From Vandiemenella viatica (lineage: Eukaryota; Arthropoda; Insecta; Orthoptera; Morabidae), in contig JARYHS010008074.1 of NCBI GenBank assembly GCA_031002005.1, positions 269,081,930 through 269,145,929 on the forward strand: 64,000 bases of DNA. Direction: 5' to 3'. The notes under the pieces were generated by a model. That model was not told where the DNA came from and made no database searches. It worked only from the letters and a program-made list of their open reading frames with translations. Numbering within the stretch: position 1 is the stretch's first letter; the number at the start of each line of letters is the position of its first letter. Shown piece after piece: positions 34,290-45,755 of this stretch. Made by a program: the position numbers and the translations under genes.

Positions 34290-37200
34290 GGTGTAACATC
34301 ACCCGGGCAGACCAGGAAGACGGGTATGGTGGCGTAGCTTTACTGATAAAAGAAAACCTTCAGTTTAAGGAAATAAAATTAAATCTACACGATCCATAGA
34401 TCCAGGCCGGCGTGGCAAGTATGAATTTTGATTTTGGAAAAATGACCATATTAGTATGCTGTAGACCCCCACATGTCCGACTCACAAAACGAGAAATCCG
34501 ATGGATCCTGCTCCAACTTCCTCCCCCTACAATAATAATGGCAGATTTAGACGCCCACCACCAGAACTGGGGGTGCGAATACAACTGCGATTCGGGAAGC
34601 GTTCTTACAGAACTGATGGACGGGCTAAACTTGGTCTTGTTAAATGACGGTTCGGAGACTAGAATTCACTGATCAACAGGAAGAAAAACAGCTGTGAATA
34701 TAACTCTTGTCTCTCCGGAACGCGCATTCTGTTTCGAGTGGAACACATTACTAGACCCCTCGGGGTCCGACCACTATCCTATTTTGATGTTTTCGCCAGT
34801 TTAGATAGGATACAACCCGGCGTTAACTCCTACATATAGATGGAATATAAACAAAGCCAACTGGCGCCAATATAAACAGCTACAGTAAAGTTAAAAAATA
34901 TCCTACTAACAGGGTACAGCAAAGAAGATTATACTAAATTCATGACAATATTGGAACAATCGGCCTCAGCATCCATCTCGGAATTCAAGCCAAGGCATCC
35001 GCGTCAGGGAATCTGCTCCAGGTGGTGGGACGAATAGTGCACTCAAGCCATTAGCGATAGGAGATTAGCATTGTCGCGTTACAAAAAAGAACCTACCAGT
35101 ACCAACTACATCCTCCTCAAAAAGACACAGGCAATTACGAAAAGACTACTGAAGAGGAGGAAGAGAGAAAACTGGGAAAATTTCTGTAATTCATTACGAA
35201 TCTCCACCCACCCGGGACAGAAATATGGATCACCCCCTTCTAAAACCATTTTCTCTAGAGGAGCTAGAAAACGCGCTTACTAAAACAAACAATTCCAGCC
35301 CGGGTCCAGATCATATCCACTACGACATGTTGATCAACCAGCCAAAAAACGGAAAAGCTATCTACTTGCAGATTATGAACAGTATATGGACATCTAGAAC
35401 TCATGTGTCATCCCTCAAAACAATAAGAGTAATACCAATACCAATACCCAATTTCTCTACCGTCATATTTCCTGAAAATGTTGGAACGAATGATAAAGGA
35501 GAGATAGGAGTGGTATATTGAACATAAGCACCTATTGCCAGACTCGCAGATTGGTTTCCGTAGAGGCAAGGGGACAAACGAAATCTTAGCGCTCCTAGTC
35601 ACCGATATTCATCTGTGTCATGGTAATAACCAATACCTAACCGCACTGTTCACTGACCTCTCTAAGGCGTACCACAACGTTATTCTCCCTATCCTGGCTA
35701 GTAAATTAAGGAGATTGAAGCTCCCGGACAGTTTTATAGACAACATGATTACATTACTCGAGAATAGAATATTGATCATACGAGAGGGGAACAAAACATA
35801 TGGTCCTAGACTGTCGTCCAAAGGATTACCACAAGGCTCGATTCTGTCACCACTACTCTTTAATATTTACTCCAGTGACCTACACGAAACTGCATTACTG
35901 AATGTTAAGATCCTTTAGTATGTGGACGACGTATGCATTTATACAAGTTGCCTGTCATTGCGGGCCTGCAAAAGACCATTAAGTGCTACCGCTAACAGAT
36001 TGGCGACTTGGATGTTGAACAACGGCTTCGACCTCTCCCCTGAAAAGTTGTCCGTCATCATATTTACACGACATAGACTCCCTCAGACGACAAATATGTC
36101 CCTGGGACCTTTCAACTTCCCAGTGCGGAAAACCGTATCATACCTTGGTCTAAAGCTAGACTCCAACCTGAGATGGTCAGGTCATATCCAGCATATACTC
36201 AAAAAGAGCGAAGCGGCGATCAATATCATTCGAGCAGTGACAGGTAAAGCTTGGGGTGCTGACATTAAAACTACACTAATGCTACAAAATCTCCTCGGGT
36301 GTCCAGCCGGATGGTGGTGTAAAAACACGACGTTTTGACAGCTGACTCTGCTGTCTTCATCAGGTATGTTGTAGTTGTTCTCAGCTGACTGTCTCTGCCT
36401 CGAGTCTGCCTCAGTCGAGGCAGAGACAGTCAGCTGAGAACAACTACAAGATACCTCATGAAGACAGCAGAGTCAGCTGTCGAAACCTCGTGTTTTTACT
36501 CCACCATCCGGCTGGACACCTGAGAAGATTTAGTTTCATCGATACGCCGGGAAAGTCTCCACTCACACTACACTAATGCTGTATCGAGCACTCGTCCGCC
36601 CTCATCTCGACTATGGCAATATGTTTTTTGGATCTGCTCTAAAGTACTACTAACGAAAATCGATAAATGCCAGTATCGATCGCTCAGACTGTGCACCGGG
36701 ACCATGACATCCACACCTACAAACGCACTGTTGGTGGAATGTTTACAACCGCCCCTACACATTCGTTGGACATACCTTAGCGAAAGTTCATCCTAAGACT
36801 ACCTGAAATAAACGATAACCAACTCATTGTAAAAATATCTGCTCTTACAGTTCAGCTCACGAATCGGAGGTACTGGCAACAGAAGGAGGCCCGTGCCCTC
36901 ACAACAGTAACATAATCTATAGGTCATGCCTCCTTCCAGTACATTTGCATAAAACTATGAACGCCATGAGACTAGATATTATCCTGGATACAAAATTTAG
37001 GACGGAAGATAGTAATAACGAAGCTATTTTGAAGAACCACATTGCGAATCTAGCAGGCAATCCCATATGCCTATACACGGATGGCTCTAAATCCGAAAAC
37101 TTGGTGGGTTGCGCCTTTGTGGATTCTGCGAATGAAAAGTGGGGCCTATATCAACTCTCAGAAGAAACATCGGTCTACACTGCTGAATTACAAGCCATTG

Positions 37201-38205
37201 TGAAACCTTTATAATACGGCCTACAGTTGCGGACAGACCGGCTGGTTATTTTATCAGATTCTCGATCTGTCCTACTGAGATTATCCAACCTTGCAGCGGA
37301 CAACGGAAGAAGCTGGTTAATATACGAGGTCCTACAGTTGGTAGCAAGGCTTAGAGAAAATGGCTAGACTAAAGGTTACGCCGGAATAGAAGGCAATGAA
37401 TTAGCTGATTGGCTGGCTAAGGCAACACCACATCATGACATGAAAATAAAACATATTCCGGCCTCTGACTTGATCCCCCTACTCTGTAATAAAGCTAAAA
37501 CGGAATGGATCATAGAGTGGAGCTCAAAAGACCTACACAAATCCAGTCATTATAGACGCATTCACTCAACAATCCCACGGGCCCACTGGTACGACAACAC
37601 GACTACAAGGAAGGTCACATCATTTGTCTCCAGACTGAAATTCAACCACGGTCGCTATCCGAGCCACCTCTACAGGATCAACATGGTCAACTCCTTCATG
37701 TGTGAGTATGATGGCAGAAGCTTTGGGAATATTGACCACATATTTTTTGTCTGCAGACGACATTGGGATGAATCATCAATATTAATAGCAGAGTTGCGCA
37801 GTCTCGGGGCAAAACTACCTACCAAGGTGCAGACCCTCATTCAAAAGAATAAAGCGGAAATCTTCATGATCCTCTTCAAGTTTGCAGCGAGGAATAACAT
37901 CGAAATATATCACATGAACGAGACGAATAAAGAATCATATACAGTCAACAAAAAACAAATCCTATAACAACGCTGACCAACAGAATAATTTGAGTGAAAC
38001 ATTTTATTATCTTGAATGTTAAATATTGTATTTTATAAATTTGTATGCTACATATTTTTGTACATATATTGTATCCCATATATCGATAAATGTATACGCA
38101 CTAATAAATTGTAAATCTGACCCTGTACTTAATCAAAGGATAATATGTAGTATTTGATTGTACACACCAAATTTCAATAAAAATAAATAAAGTTTCATTC
38201 ATTGG
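34290..38205 (+). pseudogene. I/Jockey-type LINE ORF2: endonuclease, reverse transcriptase, RNase H (5'-truncated, broken)
   Basis: Domains occur in order across several frames. An APE-type endonuclease C-terminal half runs from about 34300 (GYGGVALLIKENL, MADLDAHHQNWGCEYN, SGSDHYPIL). Reverse transcriptase runs 35220-36320 (SSPGPDHIHYDMLI, FRRGKGTNEILALL, LFTDLSKAYHNV, GLPQGSILSPLLFNIY, and the YVDD catalytic motif at 35919-35930 directly after a stop codon). RNase H lies at about 37050-37420 (LYTDGSKSE, ETSVYTAELQAI, GIEGNELADWLAKA). A Cys/His C-terminal region runs to 37967 (HGRYPSHLY, DHIFFVC). An A-rich aataaaaataaataaa tail ends near 38200. Many stops, an internal RT deletion and a foldback insertion disable it. 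RNase H puts it near the I or related clades. Confidence 0.87.
36287..36531. mobile_element. 245-bp foldback insertion with hammerhead-like motifs
   Basis: Two ~110-bp arms are almost perfect inverted repeats; the outer ends are aaatctcctcgggtgtcc and its near complement, and the centre is near 36409. It splits the LINE RT ORF after KTTLML, whose coding string (actacactaatgct) reappears on the far side at about 36566. Each arm contains gacagc-agagtca-gctgtc, a 6-bp stem with 7-nt loop, flanked by ctgatga-like and gaaac-like boxes. No ORF is present. Confidence 0.82.
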
Positions 38206-38730
38206 CTCTTAAGTACTTTTGTCATTAAGTTAATACTTATAAAGCTTCAATTTAATTATATATATAAAAGAATTAACAGTCAGTTGAGTTTAGAAATCTA
38301 CAAGCATAAGTTAAATTCATTGGTCTGTTCTGACGGAAATATAATTATTCTTTAATTATTTTCTAACACATTAAAACGATAATTATTTAATATTTTTTTA
38401 AAAAAATTGTAAATAACTGATTAGTTAATATTCTCACTTTAGCACTAAATAGTATCGACCTGTGAAATTCAATCTTCAGGTTAATTTTGAAGTTTAGAAG
38501 CAAAAGTTTTATTTTATTGTCTTTTAAGTACTTTTCACCTAGTTATTATTTACAACAAAGCGGTTGAAAAGTGAAACTTCAATCAAAAAAATCGGTTAAG
38601 TGCAAATTAATGTTTCTTTTATTACACTATCTATTAAATTTAAGATATTTAGAATTTAATCCTTAAGGCTTGTTTACAAGGTACCAGTAGGTATTGTTTT
38701 GGAAAAAATCATGCTTGGAAGGTGTGTCGC
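38206..38730. other. AT-rich non-coding stretch with a weak duplication
   Basis: ctcttaagtacttttgtc at about 38213 and cttttaagtacttttcac at about 38519 lie in similar surroundings, suggesting an old ~305-bp direct duplication. No ORF or promoter was seen. Confidence 0.4.
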
Positions 38731-39026
38731 CAGGGGCGGATCCAGGGGGGGCTATGGGGCTCAAGCCCCCGCCAAAAGTGTCTAGGTCCATCCCCGAAAT
38801 TGTGATTTGGAGGTTTTTTTTTTTTTTTTTTTTTTTTTGCTTTACGGATTTTAGGCCCGAGGAGGCTATAAAGACTACCCTATGGCCAACTCAAGCCCCC
38901 CCCCCCCCAAAACCAAAATCCACTGAAGGCAAGCGCTCTGAACCGAAATTCACTCAAGCCAAGCCCCCCCAAACCAAATTCCGCTCAAGCCCCCCCCCCC
39001 AAACCAAAATCCTGGATCTGCCCCTG
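38731..39026. mobile_element. hAT-type MITE, 296 bp, same family as 8625-8870
   Basis: Termini are caggggcggatccagg and the complement of cctggatctgcccctg. The interior repeats a caagcccccccc...aaaccaaa motif several times (about 38890, 38945, 38985). The flanking 8-mers tgtgtcgc and tacagtgg do not match, so the target duplication is lost or the end is rearranged. The T run at 38813-38838 and the Pro/Lys-rich frame 38694-39089 are consequences of its homopolymers. Confidence 0.78.
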
Positions 39027-39253
39027 TACAGTGGTGCCTGTCGCAGACGTGTGATGAATAGAATGAATTGCAATGGGTGTAAAAAGTGAATTCACTGAGA
39101 ATATAGGGCAGTGGAAAAAAAAGAGTGTTAAATGAGGCTCTTCAGTGGTATTGTCCATTCTTAATTATAGGAAACATTCAAAGCAGGATAGGAGAATTTC
39201 AGAGTAGGACGAAACAATCATGGAACTGCGTGAGAGGATCAGGATCCTTGAGG

Positions 39254-39378
39254 TTCAGCCTGTGGAGTCCCAGACTGTGGGGGCGCAGCCTGTGGGGGCT
39301 AAGCTTGTGGAAGCTCAGCCTGTGGAGGCCGTGCCTGTGGAGGCTGAGGCTGTGGCTGTGGAGGCTGTATCTGTTGGG
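39254..39378 (+). repeat. 15-bp coding minisatellite (QPVEA repeats)
   Basis: About eight units based on cagcctgtggaggct encode degenerate Q-P-V-E-A pentapeptides in the ORF1 frame 39220-39474. Being a multiple of three, length change would keep the frame. Confidence 0.8.
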
Positions 39379-40885
39379 CCCCCGCCGTTGGAGGCAGAAA
39401 TTAGAGATGGTGAGTTTACTGAGGAGCGTGAGAAGGATGGATGGGAACTGATAACAGATCATAAGGAAATATAATTAACAGGATGAAGAAGATAGAAACT
39501 CCATAAATTGTAGAAATAAATAGGTGTGACTTGTTACCAGAGTCAGATGAGGAAGAGCCGCTTGTGTGTGTAGGAGTAAGTAAGGTGCAGCAGGCCTGTG
39601 GGAATATTGGTATAGAAGAAAAAATAGGAAGAAAAAGGTTCTGCTGTTAGCTACTAGCCATTGGAGAGGTGTAGGTCGTCTTCTACAGGATCAATTAGTT
39701 ACAGGCTACCAGGTCACAAGCCTTCACAAACCCAGTGCCACATCAGGACAGGTAATAGAGGATATAGGTTCCCTCTGTAGGAATTTCATTAAGGTTGATA
39801 GAGTAGTGATAGTGGGAGGTGCGGACAATAGTATTGATAGGAATACAAGTTATGGTATAAGGAGAGACCTGAGGAAGGTGGTGAACGCAGCATACCAGGG
39901 AGGAACTCATCCAAGTTCTAAGTCGCCATGATCAGCCACAGTTGAACCACATTGTGAGGCGGGCAAACGTAGAAACAGAGATACTACTTGAAAGAGGCAT
40001 TAGTTCTATTTTGCGGGTTGAGCCTCTGAACACATTGGTGGGTGGGGTTTTAGTAGGCATGGTCTGCACCTAAATGGAATGAGGAAGGAAGTACTTTCTG
40101 AGTTGTTAGCTAAAGCTGTAAGGGAACCCACTTCCAGTTATGATGGGGTCAGGTCTGTGCATCTTTTTAGGTTCGGGCTGCTGGTGAGGGGATAAAAATA
40201 AGTGATCAAAAGGATATTTATTGATTATAGATGCACTATTGAAAAAAAAAAAATACAAATGCTAAAGTAACAGATGAAACTATTAAAATAATAATGGCAT
40301 TTGGTACAACTGTAAAGACAAACGGTAATGCTTAAAATACCAGAAAGCCAAAAATAAGGGTGTTATTGGTGAATCGTAGAAATATAATTAAAAAAGTAAA
40401 AGAATTTGCAAACTTAATATAGATACATGAACCACAAGCAATTATGGTGGTAGAGTCTTGGTTAAACTAAGGTTAAACAGTGTACCGCAGAGACAGAGGA
40501 ACAATTATTGGTCGAGGGGTAATCATACTGGTTAGCAATGATTACTATAGTTCTCTGGTGTTCATACATTATGACCAAGAGTTACTAGGGGTAGATTTTT
40601 AGTGTGATAAAAAATAATTGGCAGTTTACCATATAGGAAAAATAATTGTTGGAGAAAAGATTCTTGAAGCGAAACTAATTTCAAATTCACAGTTCAGAGG
40701 AGTGCGTCCAATGGTCATTATTGGAGGGGATTTAAATTTACTATGTGTCAATTGGGTAGGAAAATAAGATTAATAACAGAAGGGAACACAGATTTAAAAA
40801 TACCTTAGTAAGAGGAGGAGATTTTACACAAGTATTAGAGCAAAATACGAGGGGACCAAACTTGTTGGATATATTTCTAATAAAG

Positions 40886-41765
40886 CCGGGGATACTTTGG
40901 GACAGCAGGGGCAACTTTGGGACAGCAGGGGCAACTTTGGGACACCACGTTTTTCAGGTGTTTTAAATCTCCTGCGGCTGCCAGTTGCAAAATATAATAT
41001 TTTTGTTATGGTCATTCGAAGTGTTAATTTAGCTGCTTTATACCAGCAGTTTTTCAGAACTTTGTTAACAAAATTTTATGAGAGGCAGCCATCTTTAATT
41101 TTGAGACTATTTTCAAAGTGCTCTGTTGTTCTGCAAACTTTCATTTAGCAATGAACTGAATAGTTATTGTAACTGATAGGTCTCTAAGGTGGTGGCATTA
41201 GATAGCTAATTTTTTTAATGGTAAAAAGAAGAAAAAAAATCTTTAATGAAAAAAAAATCTTTAAGTTTGAGAATGCGAATTTCATACATTATAGATCAAA
41301 TTAAATACACACCTTTGAAATATTCATTGATAAATCCGTAGTGGAACACATCATCCAAAAGACCTCTGAAGTCTCCCAAGTTTGTCAAAGTGATAGGAAG
41401 AAGAGCGGCTCAAAATATTTCTGCCGAAGCCTTTGCAAGAAGAAACACAAAACACATTAGCTGGAAATGTGTGTAATTTGAGACAAAATATAATGATTTT
41501 ACTCTAAGTGTGGCACCAACTACTTTTCCTGTTGATTTTAACCAGAAAAATGACTTGTCCCAAAGTTTCCACACTTCAAGTGGCAACTTTGGTACATAAA
41601 TGGAGGAAATTTTCTTGGTGAAATATAATCTTAATTTTGTTTGCAATACCATTATTCGAAAGAGGAAGGACAGATCTAACCAAATATCTCACTTCATTTC
41701 CTTAAATTGATACCGTTTTTTCTGAATTCTCAAAAAAGTCCAAAAAGTGTATCAAAGTAACCCAG
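40886..41765. mobile_element. Insertion in the LINE endonuclease with imperfect inverted ends
   Basis: The endonuclease reading stops at about 40885 and resumes at about 41775. The left end reads ccggggatactttgggac and the complement of the right end reads cctgggttactttgatac, 14 of 18 matching. The left end also has a 20-bp tandem unit containing gcaactttggga, echoed near 41550-41590. No transposase was seen. It is likely a non-autonomous DNA element, class unknown. Confidence 0.5.
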
Positions 41766-41946
41766 GTTTACGGTATGATGTCAAGTAACTGAAGAATTAA
41801 TTGATCACAATGCAGCACTAATGGATATTAGGGGATTCAGTAAACCAGTGACCAAAATAGAAGGGAGAACTAGTTATAATTATAAAAAGCCACAGAGGAG
41901 ATATTTCAAGGGGAAGTTCAGCAAATGGAAGGATGGCACAAGCACA

Positions 41947-41997
41947 TTTTTTTTTAATCTGCTTAACGTCTCTTAACAGCGAGGTCTTTAGAGACGG
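41947..41997 (-). mobile_element. 51-bp SINE family A insertion (3' tail only) with target duplication
   Basis: The T tract and the gtctcttaacagcgaggtct string match the 3' end of the SINE at 4827-5066. The flanks ggcacaagcaca (41935-41946) and ggcacaagtaca (41998-42009) are a 12-bp target duplication with one change. So this is a genuine, severely 5'-truncated insertion into the CR1-like LINE. Confidence 0.82.
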
Positions 41998-42055
41998 GGC
42001 ACAAGTACAGTTGAGGCGAAGAGAGAGAGGGATATTACTCTAGATGTATTAAAGT

Positions 42056-44580
42056 AGGGACGGCCTTAACCATTGCGAGGCCCCGGGCGGCAGATTTTCG
42101 CGAGGCCCTTGTACTTTGTGCAAAGTATGTCATCCGAAAGTAGGTATTTCTTGTGATTGACGAGAAATAAATAATTATAAACAAATTAATTTTGAATTTT
42201 AAAATGTTATATTAGAAGATTAATAGTTAAAAAAACGACCAATTATTAATGATGATAAACTAAGGTAGACTATAAAAATGCCTTGAATGATATATGCAGG
42301 GATTAAAAAATATTTTTTTCGACTTTTCTACGACTAAAATCTTTAATTAAATCACTAGCTTTCACGCGAACTCATTGTTTTGCACATAAAACTAACTCAG
42401 AAAGAATTTACAAGTAGTTTGACACTTTTTTTTTAACAACTCACTTTTAACTATAAGTACTGTTAATAACGTAAGATTCACTAAAACTTAATATCAATTA
42501 ATGTTTATTTATCTACTGAAACGATTTTGTAAAGCATTCAGGTCGGGTCACACTGGATTAATACTGATCCGCATAGTAACCGCAACCAATGACACTTCTC
42601 CTATTATTGGCGCTAAAACGATTGAAGTTAGTTCAAACGAAACTGCGTGTTATCAGAAACCCTGCCATCATTAGTTTGGTTTCCTTTTGACGGTGTCCGG
42701 TGTGGTCCGGTGTCGGGCCGGTCCTTTATGGCCAAATGTTGTTTTCGTGTCATTTATCTCTTCTTCAACCTCACTTCCATGTTCATCAGATGATTGTAAA
42801 ATATAGATTGCGTCATTCTAGAGCAAAGTTTCTCAAATTCATAGCTCCACGTACCTTTATGAAATTTTCCAAACAATGGCAAACCACTTAACAGAAAAAA
42901 ACCGAGCTTTTTATTTTTTAAATGAGATTTTTTTTGTCTAAGAAAATGAATACAGTCACAAAGAGCAATATATTATTAAATAATATGATGGATAGACTTG
43001 TTTCTTGTCGCAAGTTGAGTCGATTTTAAGAGCAATTTTGCTCATTTCCAATCTCAATTCACCATGTTGGTTGTTACACTCTCGAGATACCCAGTCAGCC
43101 ACCATAACGTAAATCTTGTCGCGAACCCCCCTCCTTCAATTGGCGACCCCGTACGTGTTCGCGTGCCCCACTTTGAGAAACCCTGTTCTAAAGCGTTCGT
43201 AATTTTCATTTCGTCATTCGTCAGATACTGTAACAAAGGTAACACTCCATTTTTTCTGTTTTGGGGTAGTAGAAACAAAGTGCATTGTATAGAAAAAGAG
43301 TACATTTATTTTATTATGTTTGATAACATTTTTCATTACTTATAAATTTGGCCTAATGCCTTAGATGGCTACGGTGTGCGATTGGGGGACGGAGGATCAC
43401 CGGTTAAAATCCCGGTCTCGGTTGCAACTTCTACGTGCCTTAAAACTGAATTTTGCCTCTGGCAAAACATTGATTTGTTAATGCAAAATGCGAGTACACT
43501 CTTTGGTTGGAATTCAACGTTAAACTGTAGTTCTTCTTTTCCTGGAAGGATTCCCAGAGTAAGTTATGTGGCTAAAAGAGAGGTGCACTGCCCAGCCTGT
43601 AAGAAACACTATGACTAGGTCTTTGAGACCACACGAAATTACGAAATTATTATACACCATCTTTACAGTCTGTATTTAAATTATATGCAATGATCTGATT
43701 CTTTATTAATAAAAAATATCGAATGAATCGAAAGTAACCACGAACAGAAGAAACACGTCAAGTGCAAAATGATTGACGTTTAACATTTCATTGTGATTGC
43801 GTTCAGAAACGAGAGAATCTTTCAATCCAGTACGGTGCGCGAAAGACTTTCAATGATGGTTTGTGAAGACTGCGTTTGAATACCAGTGAGGTGATAACGT
43901 GAGTCAGGTAAAAAGTCACTTTCCACGGAAATTTTGGAACATTGATTCCGTGAAACAAACACGTGAAAACGTTAAGGAAGACTGAGTGGGAATACGTCCG
44001 TTACACGGATGACCTACGGCCAACTCTAAACACGAGAAGGGCGAGTCGTCACTCAGCCGAATGTCGGCGTGAACCAGTGTCGGTCAAATGTGACTCAAAG
44101 TAACAGCTGCTAGCAAAATAAGCGTAAAATGAGAAGAATTGAATACCGAAATAAAAGACGGGTATTCACCGAGCGTAAATCTAAAACACGATGAAAGTAA
44201 CAAAACCGAGCGTTACAGTGAGTTTTTTGATGCGCGAGGCGAGAAATCAAATAGTAATGAATTTTTCAATAATGTTTTACAGAAAAATTACAAAAAATTA
44301 TTTACTGATAAATTAATTAATATTTATATCGTTAATCTTACTTTTATACGAATGTGATAATGAATAAATCTAAACGAGAAATTTTATTTAGGCATTTATT
44401 TCTATTAACATATACTTTAGAAAAATTAACCAACGTTTTTATTGTTGTAACTAATAGTTAAGGAAAAAACAAAAAGTTTTAAATATAAACTTTTTTCTAC
44501 TCGTGTTGTTGCGCGAGCCCCTGCAAGAGCGAGGCTCCGGGCGATTGCCCTGTTCGCCACCCCCTAAGGCCGCCTCTGCT
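42056..44580. mobile_element. Possible hAT element 3, 2.5 kb, non-autonomous
   Basis: The left end, tagggacggcctta, and the complement of the right end, cagaggcggcctta, match at 11 of 14 bases, and both continue into gc-rich sequence with ggccc or gcccg strings. This is a terminal style common among hAT elements. The interior is AT-rich with no transposase motif and carries a SINE. No convincing target duplication was found, so the borders are tentative. Confidence 0.48.
43366..43665 (+). mobile_element. tRNA-derived SINE, family B, copy 1
   Basis: A tRNA-like head around 43368 (gatggctacggtgtgcg, B-box-like cggttaaaatccc) is followed by a body that includes ttcaacgttaaactgtag. The same string, ttccacgttaaactgtag, occurs at matching distance in the element at 49916-50150. 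The small frame 43376-43618 crosses the SINE and is not a gene. Confidence 0.65.
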
Positions 44581-45364
44581 TTGAAAAGTTGCCGACATGC
44601 GTTTTGAAAGCCATTTCAGCATTCGACAAGGTTTTTGAAGTGAAAACTTTTTTAAGCGCGTTAGGCGGTTTTTGGATGGGTTAAATCTAATGAGTTCGCG
44701 TTACCGACATACTAATGTTAAAAGTATATCCGTAGCTGTAAGTGTGACGTGTTGCGCGCATCGTATTCTTAGTTTTAAGTTTTCACTTCTGTCGGCAGTC
44801 CCCAACGAAAGTAAATTTTTTACCAGATACTTTTTCTTCGCAATCAATTGAAAGGATGGGAAGTATTAGCGTATTTGCATATTTTTACTACTTTGGTGCG
44901 TTTGCATTCGTAAGTAACATATGATAGACTCGATTGGTAATAACAAAATTCTCATAACAATTTTAGGATAGTTAATTTTCGGTGAATAACGTAGTAACTT
45001 TTTCGTCGTTAAGCGTCTCTTTGCGTACCAATGGCAGCATGCCTTGGATACCGTGTATGGCGATCATTTATTAATTCATACAAAAAATACACATAATACA
45101 GAGATAGAAAAACTGTTGTACAATTCTGCGCAACACAAAATCAGGTTTTTTTTAAAATTTGTTTAATACAAGAATTGAAGTAATGTCAGATATTTTTACA
45201 AATGGTGTAGACTTTGCGTTAAGAATAATAATTATTTTTCTTGTACATGTGTTTGTATTGAGAACAGTATTTCCCATTTTACAAGGAATTGAAGGGATAA
45301 ATGCGAAAGTAATATCTGTAGAGTATATGTAATTCCCCTTAGTATAACAACTTATTACTTTCTT
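44581..45364. other. No supported gene
   Basis: AT-rich. After 44581 a gccgacatgcgttttg... patch might be more LINE sequence displaced by the preceding insertion, but no frame supports it. The minus-strand frame 45152-45415 has no recognisable motif. Confidence 0.45.
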
Positions 45365-45755
45365 AATAACTAACCTGGGCCCAGCATATGAGAAGCCAGG
45401 CTCTGTCTGCCACAAGGCAGGACAAAGTGGTGGAGTGATAGGGGAGTAACACCTCTCAAAAAAAACTTGCTCCAGCCAGCCCAGCTGATAGTGCCTTGTG
45501 ATGGGCTCCTAGCCACGGTAAGGAGAAGAACTAAATGGCTCACTCTGCGAAGAAGATGGACTTCGGTATGAAGAGTGAGGCAGAACAGGCGCCTTCCTTT
45601 TACAATTTCTCAATGGCAAGCAGGTGGAAGAAGTACCATTGCCAAAATATTGGTTCCCAACGGCTGTGTAGGCGGAAGAGGTTTTTAGCTAGACCGACTG
45701 GCCAACAAGTCGCTACACAAATTTTAATGTTTGTTGCGGCAGTCTGTTGAAGTTT
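45365..45755 (+). other. Possible 5' region of an RTE-like LINE
   Basis: The string around ggagtaacacctctcaaaaa, cagcccagctgatagtgcc and gggctcctagccacggtaag resembles the leader that precedes endonuclease-RT ORFs of abundant arthropod RTE-type LINEs. A 71-codon frame at 45535 (MAHSAKKMDFGMKSEAEQ) follows. No endonuclease or RT is attached, so the assignment rests on memory of the leader only. Confidence 0.35.

Larger units (their letters stand above)
39190..42055 (+). pseudogene. CR1-like LINE 5' half: ORF1 and endonuclease, multiply interrupted
   Basis: ORF1 begins MELRERIRILEVQ at 39220, has a VEA repeat stretch, and after a frame break reads KVLLLATSHWRGVGRLLQDQL, VIEDIGSLCRNF, VVIVGGADNSIDRNTSYG and HGLHLNGMRKEVLSELLAKA. 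I recognise this as the SGNH-esterase-like ORF1 of arthropod CR1-type LINEs. From about 40370 an APE-type endonuclease is visible: KVKEFANL, AIMVVESWLN, MVIIGGDLNLLCVNW. Its C-terminal part resumes after an insertion with IDHNAALMDIRG at 41797. The reverse transcriptase is absent. Two or three later insertions interrupt it, and stops are common. Confidence 0.75.

Noticed and set aside
36350..36480. CRISPR-like repeat or rho-independent terminator hairpin
   Set aside because: It is a single foldback in a eukaryotic LINE, with no spacer array and no bacterial context.
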